Source of the DNA: Flavipsychrobacter sp.
GTDB lineage: Bacteria; Bacteroidota; Bacteroidia; Chitinophagales; Chitinophagaceae
Direction: 5' to 3'
NCBI GenBank assembly: GCA_016786615.1
Contig: JAEUVX010000002.1
Location: 310,001 to 374,000 of the forward strand
Length of the DNA stretch: 64,000 bases
In this document: piece by piece, positions 7,700-16,489 of the stretch
Numbering within the stretch: the first letter of the stretch is position 1
How the letters are laid out: each line of letters opens with the position of its first letter
Translations under genes and position numbers: made by a program
The notes under the pieces: model-generated
Seen by the model: the letters and a program-made list of their open reading frames with translations, nothing else
The model's database searches: none
What the model was told of the DNA's origin: nothing

Positions 7700-9922
7700 A
7701 TGGGTGCCGTTACCTCTACAGGAAAAATAAACCTGAAGAAATCTCTTCATGAACATTTCGGGTTTGATGGATTTAAGGGAGAGCAGGAAAAAATAATAAA
7801 GAGCATTCTTTCAGGTAAAGATACATTTGTCATCATGCCTACAGGCGGTGGCAAATCACTTTGCTACCAGTTGCCCGCTTTGCTCAGCGAAGGGGTAGCC
7901 ATCATCGTATCGCCGCTTATAGCACTGATGAAGAACCAGGTAGACCTGATACGCGGCTACAGCAGCAAAGACCATGTAGCACACTTCCTGAATAGTACCC
8001 TCACAAAAGCACAGCAGAAAAAGGTAAAAAGCGACCTGATGGACGGCCATACAAAAATGCTGTATGTTGCCCCCGAAACACTTACCAAACAAGAGAATAT
8101 CGCTTTCTTCTCCGATATGAATATATCATTCGTAGCGGTAGATGAAGCACACTGTATATCTGAATGGGGACACGATTTCCGTCCTGAGTATCGCAAACTG
8201 CGCGATATGATAGACGAGATAAACCCCGAACTGCCGATTATAGCACTTACTGCCACTGCTACCCCAAAAGTGCAGGATGATATTGTTAAGAACCTCGCCC
8301 TCCGCGACCCGAGTATATTTATATCTTCGTTCAACCGCCCCAACCTGTATTACGAAATCATGCCGAAGGGCAAGAAAGAAAGCGTGCTGAAAAGCATGGT
8401 GAAGTTTATACACGGTATGAAGGGTAAGAGCGGTATTATATATACCCTCAACCGCAAGACAACGGAAGAACTGGCACAGACACTGCAGGCAAACGGCATA
8501 TCAGCAGTCGCTTACCACGCAGGGTTGGAAGCCAACATCCGCGCGCAGCGTCAAGACCAATTTCTGCTGGAGGATGTGGATGTGATAGTAGCTACTATTG
8601 CATTCGGCATGGGTATAGACAAGCCCGATGTAAGGTTTGTAATACACTACAACATACCAAAATCGCTGGAGAACTACTACCAGGAAACAGGACGTGCAGG
8701 CCGCGATGGGTTGGAGGGTAAATGTATCCTCTACTACTCTCACAAAGACGTACAGAAGCTGGAGCACCTGATGCGCGATAAGCCGCTGAGCGAACGCGAA
8801 ATGGGCGCACAGCTGATATCTGAAACCGTTGCCTATGCCGAAAGTGGTGTATGCCGCCGAAAGCTGCTGCTGTACTATTTTGGCGAAGAGCTGAAGCAGG
8901 ATAATTGTGGCAACTGCGATAACTGCCTGAACCCTAAAGAAAAACTGGAAGTACGCGACAGCTCGAAGATTGTACTCGATACTATCAACGAACTGGATGA
9001 ACGCTTTAATATAGATTACGTAGTAAGCATCATACTCGGTAAGAGCAACCCACAGATAAAGACCTTCCGCCACGATAAGCTGAAGTCTTTCGGCAGCGGA
9101 CTTATCATGAAGATGGAAGACAACTTCTGGCATTCACTCATACGCCAGATGATGCTGGAAGGATTGGTACGCAAAGACATTGAAGAATATGGCCTGCTGA
9201 AGATTACTGAGAAAGGGCATAAATTCCTGAAGAAACCATTCTCTATCATGGTGGTGCTGAACCACAATTATGAAGATGCAGATGGTGATGACGAAGAAGT
9301 AAGCATGGGTGGCAATGGTGCAGCAACGCTGGACACTGCCCTCTTCGATATGCTGAAAGACCTGCGCAAGCAAGTAGCTAAGGAAAAGAGCCTGCCTCCG
9401 TTCGTAATCTTCCTCGAAAACTCACTGGAGGACATGGCCATCAGCTATCCTACTACAATGGATGAGCTGGAGAAGATACAAGGTGTAAGTAAAGGTAAGG
9501 CAATACGCTACGGACGCAAGTTTGTTGACCTGATAAAGAAGTATGTAGAAGAGAACGACATCACCCGCCCTGACGACTTTGTGATGAAGAGCATCGTGAA
9601 TAAGAGCGGTATGAAGGTGTTCATCATACAGAACATAGACAAGAAGATACCACTGGAAACCATTGCCAAAAACAAAGACCTGAGCCTGCAAGACCTGCTT
9701 GTAGAGATGGAAACCATTGTGGCAAGCGGCACTAAGCTGAACCTTGACTATTGTCTGGAGCAGGAACTGGATGAATATGAACAGGAAGACATATTCGATT
9801 TCTTCCGCAGCAGCCACGACGATACGCTGGACAGTGCTTACGAAGAATTCAAAGACCGCGATGTGACCATCGAGCAGTTGCAGATGATGCGCATCAAGTT
9901 CATGAGCGAGTATGCCAACTAA
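7700..9922 (+). CDS. recQ: ATP-dependent DNA helicase RecQ
   Basis: A complete 740-residue RecQ. Walker A is TGGGKS (residues 48-53), the DEAH box is in FVAVDEAHCISEWGHDFRP, and helicase motif VI is in YYQETGRAGRDG. The zinc-binding RQC part follows with CRRK and NCGNCDNC, then a winged helix. An HRDC domain is recognisable at PPFVIFLENSLEDMAISYP (about residues 565-640), and there is a further C-terminal extension of about 100 residues common in Bacteroidota RecQ. It unwinds DNA 3'-5' in recombination and repair. A strong terminator follows. Confidence 0.96.
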   Translation: MGAVTSTGKINLKKSLHEHFGFDGFKGEQEKIIKSILSGKDTFVIMPTGGGKSLCYQLPALLSEGVAIIVSPLIALMKNQVDLIRGYSSKDHVAHFLNSTLTKAQQKKVKSDLMDGHTKMLYVAPETLTKQENIAFFSDMNISFVAVDEAHCISEWGHDFRPEYRKLRDMIDEINPELPIIALTATATPKVQDDIVKNLALRDPSIFISSFNRPNLYYEIMPKGKKESVLKSMVKFIHGMKGKSGIIYTLNRKTTEELAQTLQANGISAVAYHAGLEANIRAQRQDQFLLEDVDVIVATIAFGMGIDKPDVRFVIHYNIPKSLENYYQETGRAGRDGLEGKCILYYSHKDVQKLEHLMRDKPLSEREMGAQLISETVAYAESGVCRRKLLLYYFGEELKQDNCGNCDNCLNPKEKLEVRDSSKIVLDTINELDERFNIDYVVSIILGKSNPQIKTFRHDKLKSFGSGLIMKMEDNFWHSLIRQMMLEGLVRKDIEEYGLLKITEKGHKFLKKPFSIMVVLNHNYEDADGDDEEVSMGGNGAATLDTALFDMLKDLRKQVAKEKSLPPFVIFLENSLEDMAISYPTTMDELEKIQGVSKGKAIRYGRKFVDLIKKYVEENDITRPDDFVMKSIVNKSGMKVFIIQNIDKKIPLETIAKNKDLSLQDLLVEMETIVASGTKLNLDYCLEQELDEYEQEDIFDFFRSSHDDTLDSAYEEFKDRDVTIEQLQMMRIKFMSEYAN

Positions 9923-9940
9923 TAGATTTGAAACTTTATA

Positions 9941-9978
9941 AATAAACCGTAACAATTAACCGTTACGGTTTATTTTTA
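9941..9978 (+). terminator. Terminator behind recQ
   Basis: A perfect 13-bp inverted repeat AATAAACCGTAAC / GTTACGGTTTATT (9941-9953 and 9962-9974), loop of 8, followed by TTTAT. It separates recQ from the porin gene on the same strand. Confidence 0.88.
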
Positions 9979-10003
9979 TAACACATATTAAGACTACCAA
10001 CTG

Positions 10004-11386
10004 ATGAAACTATTGGCAACATTGCTGCTCGCCGTTACAAGTACCGGTATCTACGCACAGCAATACGACTTTACCCGTAAGGACAACCATATAGTAGAAG
10101 CCACTACAGACAATGCCAATGCAAGTGGTATAGAGTGGTTCAATATTCGTGCACAGGCTACTTATGTATATCAATACAAGCCTGCATTCAAAGGAGTGCT
10201 GGACAGTGCTTACCAATTATCGCACAATGAAGAAGACCAGAATACACTCAGTGCTACACTTTATGCAGGCCTGCGCTTATGGAAAGGAGCAGAGGTATAT
10301 GCCAACCCCGAACTGACAAGTGGCATGGGCCTCAGTAACGATTTGGGTATGGCTACACCCGGCAATGGAGAGACATTCCATATCAGCAGGCCGCAGCTTA
10401 CAGTATTTCTGGCAAGGGCATACTTTCGCCAAACCTTCGCACTACGCAATAAACGCGCCCGTAAAAACGGATATGTCAACAGTACGCAACTCAGCAGCCT
10501 GCCCAATCAACTTGCAGGCTACGAACCGAAGGACTACCTGCGCATATATGCAGGTAAGCTTTCACTTACAGATCTATTTGACCGCAATGACTTTGCCAAC
10601 AGCCCACGCAAGCAATTCATGAACTATGCATTCATGAATAATAGTGCTTGGGATATAGCTGCGGACACAAGGGGTTATACATACAACTTTACTACAGAAC
10701 TACAACTGGGCAAAATGAACTATAAAATTGGTGTAGCTGCATTACCAACAACTGCCAATGGCAATGAATTGGATGCCGGCTTTTCAGAATCATTATCGGC
10801 TGTTGCTGAAGTGAGCAGGCGCATAACCATAAAGAAACGCCCCGGCATTATTAAGCTATTGGGCTACTATAATACTGCCACAATGAGTACTTACGAAGAT
10901 GCAGCTAATCTAGTATATCCAAGCACATCAATTGCACTCACACCATATGCTGCTAAATACGGTTTCGGGCTTAATATGCAGCAGGAGCTTAGTAATACCT
11001 TTGCAGCCTTTATACGCATAGGCTGGAACGATGGCAAAACACAAACATGGTCTTTTACTGAAGTTGACCAGGCTGCATCATTGGGCTTATCTGCCAACGG
11101 CACAAAATGGAAACGGCCACATGACAACCTTGGAATTGCGATAGCAGTAAATGCCTTATCTGCCAACCATAAAGACTATATAACAAAAGGTGGTTATGGC
11201 CTGAACATAGGCGGCAGCAAACAAAGCTACACACCCGAAATGATTGGTGAGCTATACTACAGCCTCAGGCCACTGAAATCAGCACTATGGTTCAGCGGCA
11301 GTTATCAGCTATGTATGAACCCGGGCTATAATTCTGACAGGGGGCCAGCACACATCTTCTCACTCAGGGTACATGCCACACTATAA
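10004..11386 (+). CDS. Outer-membrane carbohydrate-selective porin (OprB-like)
   Basis: A 460-residue protein with a signal peptide (MKLLATLLLAVTSTGIYA, then QQYDF). The mature part is rich in alternating beta-strand patterns (LSATLYAGLRLWKGAEVYANPEL) and ends in aromatic/hydrophobic strands closing with HIFSLRVHATL, as expected for an outer-membrane barrel. The motif DLFDRNDFANSPRKQFMN and the late region FAAFIRIGWNDGKTQTWSFTEVD fit the carbohydrate porin (OprB) family of Gram-negatives. The substrate is not readable. It has its own unit between terminators at 9941 and 11407. Confidence 0.85.
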   Translation: MKLLATLLLAVTSTGIYAQQYDFTRKDNHIVEATTDNANASGIEWFNIRAQATYVYQYKPAFKGVLDSAYQLSHNEEDQNTLSATLYAGLRLWKGAEVYANPELTSGMGLSNDLGMATPGNGETFHISRPQLTVFLARAYFRQTFALRNKRARKNGYVNSTQLSSLPNQLAGYEPKDYLRIYAGKLSLTDLFDRNDFANSPRKQFMNYAFMNNSAWDIAADTRGYTYNFTTELQLGKMNYKIGVAALPTTANGNELDAGFSESLSAVAEVSRRITIKKRPGIIKLLGYYNTATMSTYEDAANLVYPSTSIALTPYAAKYGFGLNMQQELSNTFAAFIRIGWNDGKTQTWSFTEVDQAASLGLSANGTKWKRPHDNLGIAIAVNALSANHKDYITKGGYGLNIGGSKQSYTPEMIGELYYSLRPLKSALWFSGSYQLCMNPGYNSDRGPAHIFSLRVHATL

Positions 11387-11406
11387 TAATAACTACATAT
11401 AATTAT

Positions 11407-11438
11407 AACGCCCCGAACTATCGGGGCGTTTCTGTATT
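11407..11438. terminator. Bidirectional terminator between porin and ricT
   Basis: A perfect 10-bp stem AACGCCCCGA / TCGGGGCGTT (11407-11416 and 11421-11430), loop ACTA, between two convergent genes. On the plus strand it is followed by TCTGTATT; it can serve both directions. Confidence 0.85.
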
Positions 11439-11441
11439 AGG

Positions 11442-12947
11442 TTATACTTGTGGTGGCGTTGGTGGTGCAGGCCTGTTACCTTGCGGACTGCCACCTTGTG
11501 GTTTATTACCACCCTGCGGACGAGGGCCACGGTTGTTACCACCATTACGATTCGGATTGTTGTTCGGTCGTGGTTGATTTGGCTTGGGTTGTTGCTGACC
11601 TGCATTTTGTTGTTGCGGGTTGCTTCCCTGCTTTGCACCACCCTGCTGTAGTTTGTTGCCACCTTGTTGCTGCGCCGGACGATTTTGTTGCGGTTTGTTG
11701 CCGCTACCCTGTTGTACCAGGCGATTTTGTTGCTGTGGTTTACCACCTGCATTTTGCTGACGGCTTCCTGCTTGCCCACCCCTGTTATCAGATCGCTGGC
11801 CTTGCCTGTCTGCTCCACCTTTTTGTTTCTTTTTGTTGCCGCCGCGCTCTAATGCTTTCAGGCTTATCTGCCCTACGTCATTAACAAAGCCCATATCCAC
11901 AACCTTAACCGTAGTTTTGTTGCTGATTGTTTCCAGTTCTACCGGTTGCAATTCTTCCGGTTTCACACCGTCTTTATTGGCCTTCAGTATTTCCTTAACC
12001 CTTGTTATAGAAAGCGGGTATTGCTTGTTGCTATCGCTGAAGCTATACCACATCAGGCTTTTGAATATATCGCGTTTCTGCAGTGTTGCTCTACCCTTTA
12101 TTGTTTCAAGCACTTCTGCATTGTCCGGGAATACACGCAGCGCATCCATGTATGTATCCAACTCATAGTTCAGGCAGCATTTCAGCCTGCCGCACTGGCC
12201 GCTCAGCTTTGTCTGGTTGATAGACAGGTTCTGATACCTTGCGGCAGTGGTATTAACACTCTTGAAATCACTTAGCCAAGTACTGCAACACAATTCCCTG
12301 CCACAGCTACCAATGCCACCAACTTTACCGCTTTCCTGACGTGCACCTATCTGCTTCATCTCTACCCGTACTTTGAAATCGCCGGCGTAAGATTTAATAA
12401 GCTCACGAAAATCGACACGGGCATCCGCTGTATAGAAGAAGGTAGCTTTTTTGCCATCGGCCTGCAACTCTACTTCACAGAGTTTCATTTCCAGCTTATG
12501 ATTGCGTGCGATAACACGTGATTGTGTCAGCAAATCCGGTTCACGATCTTTGCTTTTGCGATACTGCTCTATGTCTTCATCTGTAGCTTTTCGCAGTACA
12601 CGCTTCATTTCAGCGTTTTCAGAAACACCGTATTTTTTCATTTGCAGCTTCACCAATTCGCCGGTAAGGCTCACCTCTCCCACGTCAAAACCGCCTACGC
12701 CCTCTACAGCTATCCAATCTCCTTTTTCGAGTATCTGGTTACTGTTATTGCGGAAGAAATCTTTTCTGCTGCCTTTATTAAAACTTACCTCAATTATCGG
12801 GTAAGGTTTTGCACTATCGTACAAGGGCAAGGAACTTAACCAATCGAAAACATTCATGCGGTTGCATCCACCGGTACTACACCCACCATTACCTTTACAA
12901 CCTCCGGGTTTTCCATTGGCGCCTGTGCCACAGTTGCCACATCCCAT
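11442..12947 (-). CDS. ricT: PSP1-domain protein RicT (YaaT-like) with Cys-rich head and low-complexity tail
   Basis: A 501-residue protein. Residues 1-30 are Cys/Gly-rich (C3, C6, C17, C23, C28). Residues about 45-330 form the PSP1/RicT region with GSCGRELCCSTWLSDF and LSGQCGRLKCCLNYELD, the cysteine motifs that bind an Fe-S cluster in the B. subtilis RicAFT complex. From about residue 385 to the end the protein is a repetitive Q/N/G/P-rich tail (GGNKPQ, QQQNRP units), likely disordered. In Bacteroidota this gene is usually housekeeping near DNA-replication genes; its exact role there is not settled. The head and tail are additions to the Bacillus form. Confidence 0.9.
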   Translation of the reverse strand: MGCGNCGTGANGKPGGCKGNGGCSTGGCNRMNVFDWLSSLPLYDSAKPYPIIEVSFNKGSRKDFFRNNSNQILEKGDWIAVEGVGGFDVGEVSLTGELVKLQMKKYGVSENAEMKRVLRKATDEDIEQYRKSKDREPDLLTQSRVIARNHKLEMKLCEVELQADGKKATFFYTADARVDFRELIKSYAGDFKVRVEMKQIGARQESGKVGGIGSCGRELCCSTWLSDFKSVNTTAARYQNLSINQTKLSGQCGRLKCCLNYELDTYMDALRVFPDNAEVLETIKGRATLQKRDIFKSLMWYSFSDSNKQYPLSITRVKEILKANKDGVKPEELQPVELETISNKTTVKVVDMGFVNDVGQISLKALERGGNKKKQKGGADRQGQRSDNRGGQAGSRQQNAGGKPQQQNRLVQQGSGNKPQQNRPAQQQGGNKLQQGGAKQGSNPQQQNAGQQQPKPNQPRPNNNPNRNGGNNRGPRPQGGNKPQGGSPQGNRPAPPTPPQV

Positions 12948-13269
12948 TTATTATATATAATTTATATTGACTGCAATCAATCAGGTGCATCTGTCGTTTT
13001 GTTTACCTTTTCTCCCCGGCACCTATCTTTTGCAGGATTTGCGAAAATAACTTTTTTTAGTGATGATTGCTACATTACATTAAACAAATATACAATCTAT
13101 TCGTTTTTAGTTCAATTCATACAAATGAAATAGAATATTATTCGTTGATAGTTTTTGATAGTGTTTCGGTCGTTTTCAAAAACTGTAACCATTTGTAACA
13201 ATTCAAATCTTATCAGGATAATCCATCATTACCATAGCAAATTTACATATTTTATATGGTATAAATGCA
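12948..13269. other. Gene-free AT-rich interval
   Basis: Upstream of ricT on the minus strand. It should contain the ricT promoter, but I see no clear TAnnTTTG with a matching TTG, no open frame worth calling and no repeat. Confidence 0.5.
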
Positions 13270-13293
13270 AAAAAAATGGCACCAAACGGTGCC
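13270..13293 (-). terminator. Terminator behind the small lipoprotein gene
   Basis: GGCACC-GTTT-GGTGCC on the minus strand (stem 13278-13283/13288-13293), followed by ATTTTTTTTGC. It lies 22 bases past the stop at 13315. Confidence 0.85.
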
Positions 13294-13314
13294 CGTAAGA
13301 ATATGCTGATTAGT

Positions 13315-13578
13315 TTATTTTTTATTTTCCAAAGCGCATGTTGTATTGCGCTTCTCATTACCAATATAATAACTTACGGTTTCCTGCTCACACTTAGCTT
13401 TGGCTAAGCCCTTAGAACTTTCCCTTTTTTTAGTTACAGTTGCCTGAGAACTATATTTTTCCTTAGTAAGCGTATCGGTAATTTCGGTTATACACTTGCA
13501 GTCGTACACCTTAGTACAAGAGCTTGAAAATAAAGCACCTGCCACTATTATAGCACACAACCAGATCGTATTTTTCAT
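13315..13578 (-). CDS. Small lipoprotein, unknown
   Basis: The preferred ATG at 13578 gives 87 residues starting MKNTIWLCAIIVAGALFSSSC, a lipoprotein signal with lipobox FSSSC (Cys21). A longer in-frame reading from 13641 would put 21 charged residues before the signal and is rejected. The mature part has four more cysteines (YDCKC, KCEQ, TTCAL), probably disulfide-bonded in the periplasm. Related small Cys proteins without a function are common in Bacteroidota. It has its own terminator. Confidence 0.78.
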   Translation of the reverse strand: MKNTIWLCAIIVAGALFSSSCTKVYDCKCITEITDTLTKEKYSSQATVTKKRESSKGLAKAKCEQETVSYYIGNEKRNTTCALENKK

Positions 13579-13693
13579 ATAAATAACCCTATTTGGCTTA
13601 TAAAAATGGTAATTATTGGTTGAATTTGCAAGGGTGGGCATAAGATTATTGAATTTTATTGACCTGAGGTGCTATTAACACCTGTTTATATTA

Positions 13694-14293
13694 TCAGGAC
13701 AAGCTTTCAAATTCAGGACAATCGAGCCTGATATCATTAGCGTAGAGCTGTTTGTTAAGCAGCATACAAAAAGGTTTACCATTTTGCTGACTGTAATGAT
13801 TGCAATTATAACACATACGTTGTACTGCTATAATGCCTGCATTACTCATTTGCTCGATAAACATTACAATAACTTTCCATAAAATCTGCTTATCATCCGC
13901 ATCAATACCTGCTACTATTTCACTAAGAGTATCCGGATACTTACTACAATCTGCTACAAGATTTTTGCCTTTTTGTGTCAGCACAACCCGATAACTGCGG
14001 GTATCCTGCTTGTCATTTCGTTTGGTTACCAGCTTTTTCTGTTCAAGCGTCTTTATGGCATCGCTGATTGTGGGTTTTGTAAGCCCGAACTCCTGCGCCA
14101 TATAACTGATAGTTGATAAATCGCTGCTGTGATTAGCGATAAATATCAGTAGCTGAATTTGTATGGGGCTCAGCTGGTGTTCTTTGGCTTTCTCCCACAA
14201 CAACACTTTGAATACCTGCGATAACCTTTCAAGCCCCGCAGTTATTTTACTATCGAGGTCATTGTTTTGTGTATCGAGATTGAAGAGAGACAT
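13694..14293 (-). CDS. MarR-family transcriptional regulator with Cys-rich C-terminus
   Basis: Starting at the ATG at 14293 (MSLFNLDTQ), 199 residues. Residues about 20-140 form a MarR winged helix (LSPIQIQLLIFIANH, then AQEFGLTKPTISDAIKTLEQ, then KLVTKRNDKQDTRSYRVVLT for the wing). The last 45 residues add a MCYNCNHYSQQNGKPFC block and a further DCPEF, likely a metal or redox site. It starts one base behind the stop of the amidotransferase gene and is the last gene of a five-gene run that begins at 16266. A palindrome overlapping that operon's promoter is its plausible operator, which would mean autoregulation. Confidence 0.88.
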   Translation of the reverse strand: MSLFNLDTQNNDLDSKITAGLERLSQVFKVLLWEKAKEHQLSPIQIQLLIFIANHSSDLSTISYMAQEFGLTKPTISDAIKTLEQKKLVTKRNDKQDTRSYRVVLTQKGKNLVADCSKYPDTLSEIVAGIDADDKQILWKVIVMFIEQMSNAGIIAVQRMCYNCNHYSQQNGKPFCMLLNKQLYANDIRLDCPEFESLS

Positions 14294-14294
14294 A

Positions 14295-14987
14295 TCAGGA
14301 GGCAAGGTAGTTCAACCAGTTGAACATCATCTTGTTATTCTCTGCAATATAATACTTCATACCCTTTATAACATCCGCTGGCTGTATATATTTATCTGGC
14401 TTCAATTCATCTGCACCATACGCCAACATAGCATCCAGCGATTCTTCCGTTATCTCCATATGGTATTGCAATGCCAGTACATTATTATTATACAGAAACC
14501 CCTGATTGTGACAAGCAATACTGCTTGCTATGTGCACAGCCCCGGTGGGTATATCAAAAGTATCGCCATGCCAATGAAATACAGTTACAGCATTGTGGTG
14601 CTTCATTCGCCGAGGTACACCTTCCATGTAATTGATATCGAACCAGCCGATTTCCTTACAATGGTTTTGCCATACTCTGGCACCGAGCACCGTTGCTATC
14701 AGTTGCGCTCCCAAACATATACCTAATACTTTTTTACCTGCTACGATGGCTTGCTTTATCAGCTCCTTCTCGGGCAGCAGCCAGGGGTGTTCAGCATGGT
14801 CGTACACCCCCATCGGGCCACCCATTATTATCAGCCAGTCAAAATCGTCGGGTGATGGCAACAGGTAATCATCACGGTAAAATTCTGTTGAGCTAAGTAT
14901 AGCACCATGCTGTGATGCCCAGACTGCAATACAGCCAAGGCCTTCAAATGCCACATGTTGCAGATAATGAATCTTCAATGGTTTCAT
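14295..14987 (-). CDS. Class I glutamine amidotransferase-like protein
   Basis: 230 residues from the ATG at 14987 (MKPLKIHYLQHV), which leaves a 4-base gap to yggS; a longer reading to 15041 would overlap yggS by 50 bases. The nucleophile elbow KVLGICLGAQLIA holds the catalytic Cys, and the late HMEITEESLDAMLAYG region corresponds to the His/Glu part. LIIMGGPMGVYDHAEHPWL is the oxyanion strand. Free-standing members of this family resemble the GMP synthase glutaminase domain; the acceptor partner is not evident here. It sits between yggS and the MarR gene in one operon. Confidence 0.9.
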   Translation of the reverse strand: MKPLKIHYLQHVAFEGLGCIAVWASQHGAILSSTEFYRDDYLLPSPDDFDWLIIMGGPMGVYDHAEHPWLLPEKELIKQAIVAGKKVLGICLGAQLIATVLGARVWQNHCKEIGWFDINYMEGVPRRMKHHNAVTVFHWHGDTFDIPTGAVHIASSIACHNQGFLYNNNVLALQYHMEITEESLDAMLAYGADELKPDKYIQPADVIKGMKYYIAENNKMMFNWLNYLAS

Positions 14988-14991
14988 CAAT

Positions 14992-15717
14992 CTATTGTTG
15001 TTCATTCCAATAATAGCTATCGGGGTAGATGCGTTTCCCAAATATAGCAGTACCTACGCGTATTATAGTTGCGCCTTCGTCAATAGCGGTTTCGAGGTCG
15101 TTGCTCATGCCCATTGATAGTTCCTGCATGTCAAAACCCGGGAGGTTGTACTGTTGTAATCGTTCTTTAAGTACCCTCAATGTTCTGAAACAGTTACGTA
15201 CCCTCGCCTGTTCGGCATCAAACAAACCAATTGTCATCAGGCCTTTCACTTTTAAGGTATCGAAAACAGCAACCTGCTTTGCAAAATCTGCCAGCGCACC
15301 CGGATGCACACCAAATTTTGTAGCCTCTGCAGAAGTATTTACCTGCAACATAATATCCATTGTACGGTTTTCGAAACACAAGCGTTCATGCAGCTTTTTT
15401 GCAAGGTCCAATCTATCAACCGATTGGATGCAATCAGCATATTTCAATACATCCTTCACCTTGTTAGTTTGCAGGTGGCCAATGAAGTGAAAGCTCGCGC
15501 CCTCCTGTTTCAATAATGGCTGTTTTGCAGCAAGCTCCTGTACCTTATTCTCGCCAACAAGGCCTATACCACAGCTTAATGCTTCCTGTATATCCGGGAT
15601 GCTTACAGTTTTCGTGGCGAGCAACAATTTCACTTCTGCAATATCCCTGCCTGTACAAGTACAGGCCATCTTAATTCGTTCTCTTACCCCAGCTATATTA
15701 CCTGCAATGCTATTCAC
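14992..15717 (-). CDS. YggS/PROSC family pyridoxal-phosphate homeostasis protein
   Basis: A 241-residue alanine-racemase-like TIM barrel. It has KLLLATKTVSIPDIQEAL (PLP Lys in the early ATK motif), GENKVQELAAK, FHFIGHLQTNKVKDVL and the phosphate-binding LSMGMSNDLETAIDEGATIIRVGTAIFG at the end. The family buffers PLP and has no enzyme activity shown. The start overlaps the end of the DUF2024 gene by 8 bases, so translation is probably coupled. Confidence 0.93.
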   Translation of the reverse strand: MNSIAGNIAGVRERIKMACTCTGRDIAEVKLLLATKTVSIPDIQEALSCGIGLVGENKVQELAAKQPLLKQEGASFHFIGHLQTNKVKDVLKYADCIQSVDRLDLAKKLHERLCFENRTMDIMLQVNTSAEATKFGVHPGALADFAKQVAVFDTLKVKGLMTIGLFDAEQARVRNCFRTLRVLKERLQQYNLPGFDMQELSMGMSNDLETAIDEGATIIRVGTAIFGKRIYPDSYYWNEQQ

Positions 15718-15973
15718 AACCTTCCATTTCTATTATATGGTACCCTTTTGCTTCAATAGACTTTATGATATCTTCTCCGGCAGATTCTATATGGCAAAAG
15801 CTACATTCTTCGGCCGATAATTTATTCCCATCTTCATTCTTACCTGCAAGGTATTGTTTGCCGAAACTGTAAATCTGCATCGCGTCTTTAAGCGCAACAG
15901 GCACTACAATATCAAAGTGCATTCTCGAACCATCATTTCTAACTACATACGTATCCCATACTGCTACTTTCAT
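15710..15973 (-). CDS. DUF2024 family protein
   Basis: 87 residues from the ATG at 15973 (an alternative ATG lies two codons earlier). The opening KVAVWDTYVVRNDGSRMHFD and the ECSFCHIESAGEDI stretch with a CxxC-like Cys/His pair match the small family known as DUF2024; its function is not known. It is the second gene in the thioredoxin-to-MarR operon and overlaps yggS by 8 bases. Confidence 0.8.
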   Translation of the reverse strand: MKVAVWDTYVVRNDGSRMHFDIVVPVALKDAMQIYSFGKQYLAGKNEDGNKLSAEECSFCHIESAGEDIIKSIEAKGYHIIEMEGCE

Positions 15974-15999
15974 AATCATTGTTTTTTTAGAAAATGAAA

Positions 16000-16020
16000 G
16001 GTGCCGTTTTTTACGGCACC
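16000..16020 (-). terminator. Hairpin between the first and second operon genes
   Basis: A perfect 8-bp stem GGTGCCGT / ACGGCACC with a 5-base loop, 13 bases past the stop at 16033. On the minus strand it is followed by TTTCATTTTCT, a weak T-tract, so it may act as a partial terminator that lowers expression of the downstream genes. Confidence 0.55.
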
Positions 16021-16032
16021 CCTTAAATAATC

Positions 16033-16266
16033 TTATCCCTTAACATCTGCCATTGAAGCACCAAAATTGATGTGCAATACGTGGCCATTTGGTGTAACGA
16101 GTGCCGGAACCGATTTTACTCCCTTATTTTCCGCATCTGCAATACGGCTTCTATCCGTACCTAAATGCACCACCTCCACATCTGCGGGGTTGATAAGATT
16201 AAGGATGTCTTGCTCTGCACTAACGCAAACCGGACAGCCTGCATGATAGAAAATTGACTTAGCCAT
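16033..16266 (-). CDS. Small thioredoxin/glutaredoxin-fold protein
   Basis: From the ATG at 16266 (MAKSIFYHAGCPVC) the protein has 77 residues. The CPVC motif at residues 11-14 is a redox CxxC after a first beta-strand, and VKSVPALVTPNGHVLHINFG carries the cis-Pro loop typical of the fold. This suggests a thiol-disulfide reductase in the cytoplasm. The longer reading from 16332 would run through the promoter palindrome and is rejected. It is the first gene of the operon ending in the MarR gene. Confidence 0.85.
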   Translation of the reverse strand: MAKSIFYHAGCPVCVSAEQDILNLINPADVEVVHLGTDRSRIADAENKGVKSVPALVTPNGHVLHINFGASMADVKG

Positions 16267-16305
16267 TTGTAATTTTTTAAGGTTGATATGACAAAATTGT
16301 CGATG

Positions 16306-16332
16306 CAAATATATAGTTAGGAATCCTAACAA
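16306..16332 (-). promoter_or_regulatory. Promoter with overlapping MarR-type palindrome
   Basis: On the minus strand TATATTTG (16306-16313) fits the -7 TAnnTTTG element and TTG (16330-16332) could be the -33 element, at a short 16-base spacing. Between them lies GTTAGGATTCCTAAC (16316-16330), a perfect palindrome around one central base. A regulator bound there would block sigma access. The likely ligand is the MarR protein encoded last in this operon. Confidence 0.6.
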
Positions 16333-16448
16333 TTAAAATAGAAATTATCTATCTGCCATTAAGAAAAGAGCAGACACTCTGACTAACAAACGCCAGCGCA
16401 CACCTGTTAAATAGTTTCCACCAATCCACACATCAACAAATAAACTAA

Positions 16449-16478
16449 TTGATGTATGCTGAAAGCCCGTTAACTTTG
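16449..16478 (+). promoter_or_regulatory. Promoter of the FMN reductase gene
   Basis: TTG (16449-16451) and TAACTTTG (16471-16478) with a 19-base spacer fit the Bacteroidota -33/-7 consensus well. The ATG at 16490 is 11 bases past the -7 element, so the leader must be very short. Confidence 0.65.
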
Positions 16479-16489
16479 CGCTTTCGTTT

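Noticed and set aside
8501..9133. 210-codon minus-strand frame
   Set aside because: Lies fully inside recQ on the other strand; its translation has no family pattern and recQ motifs are intact there.
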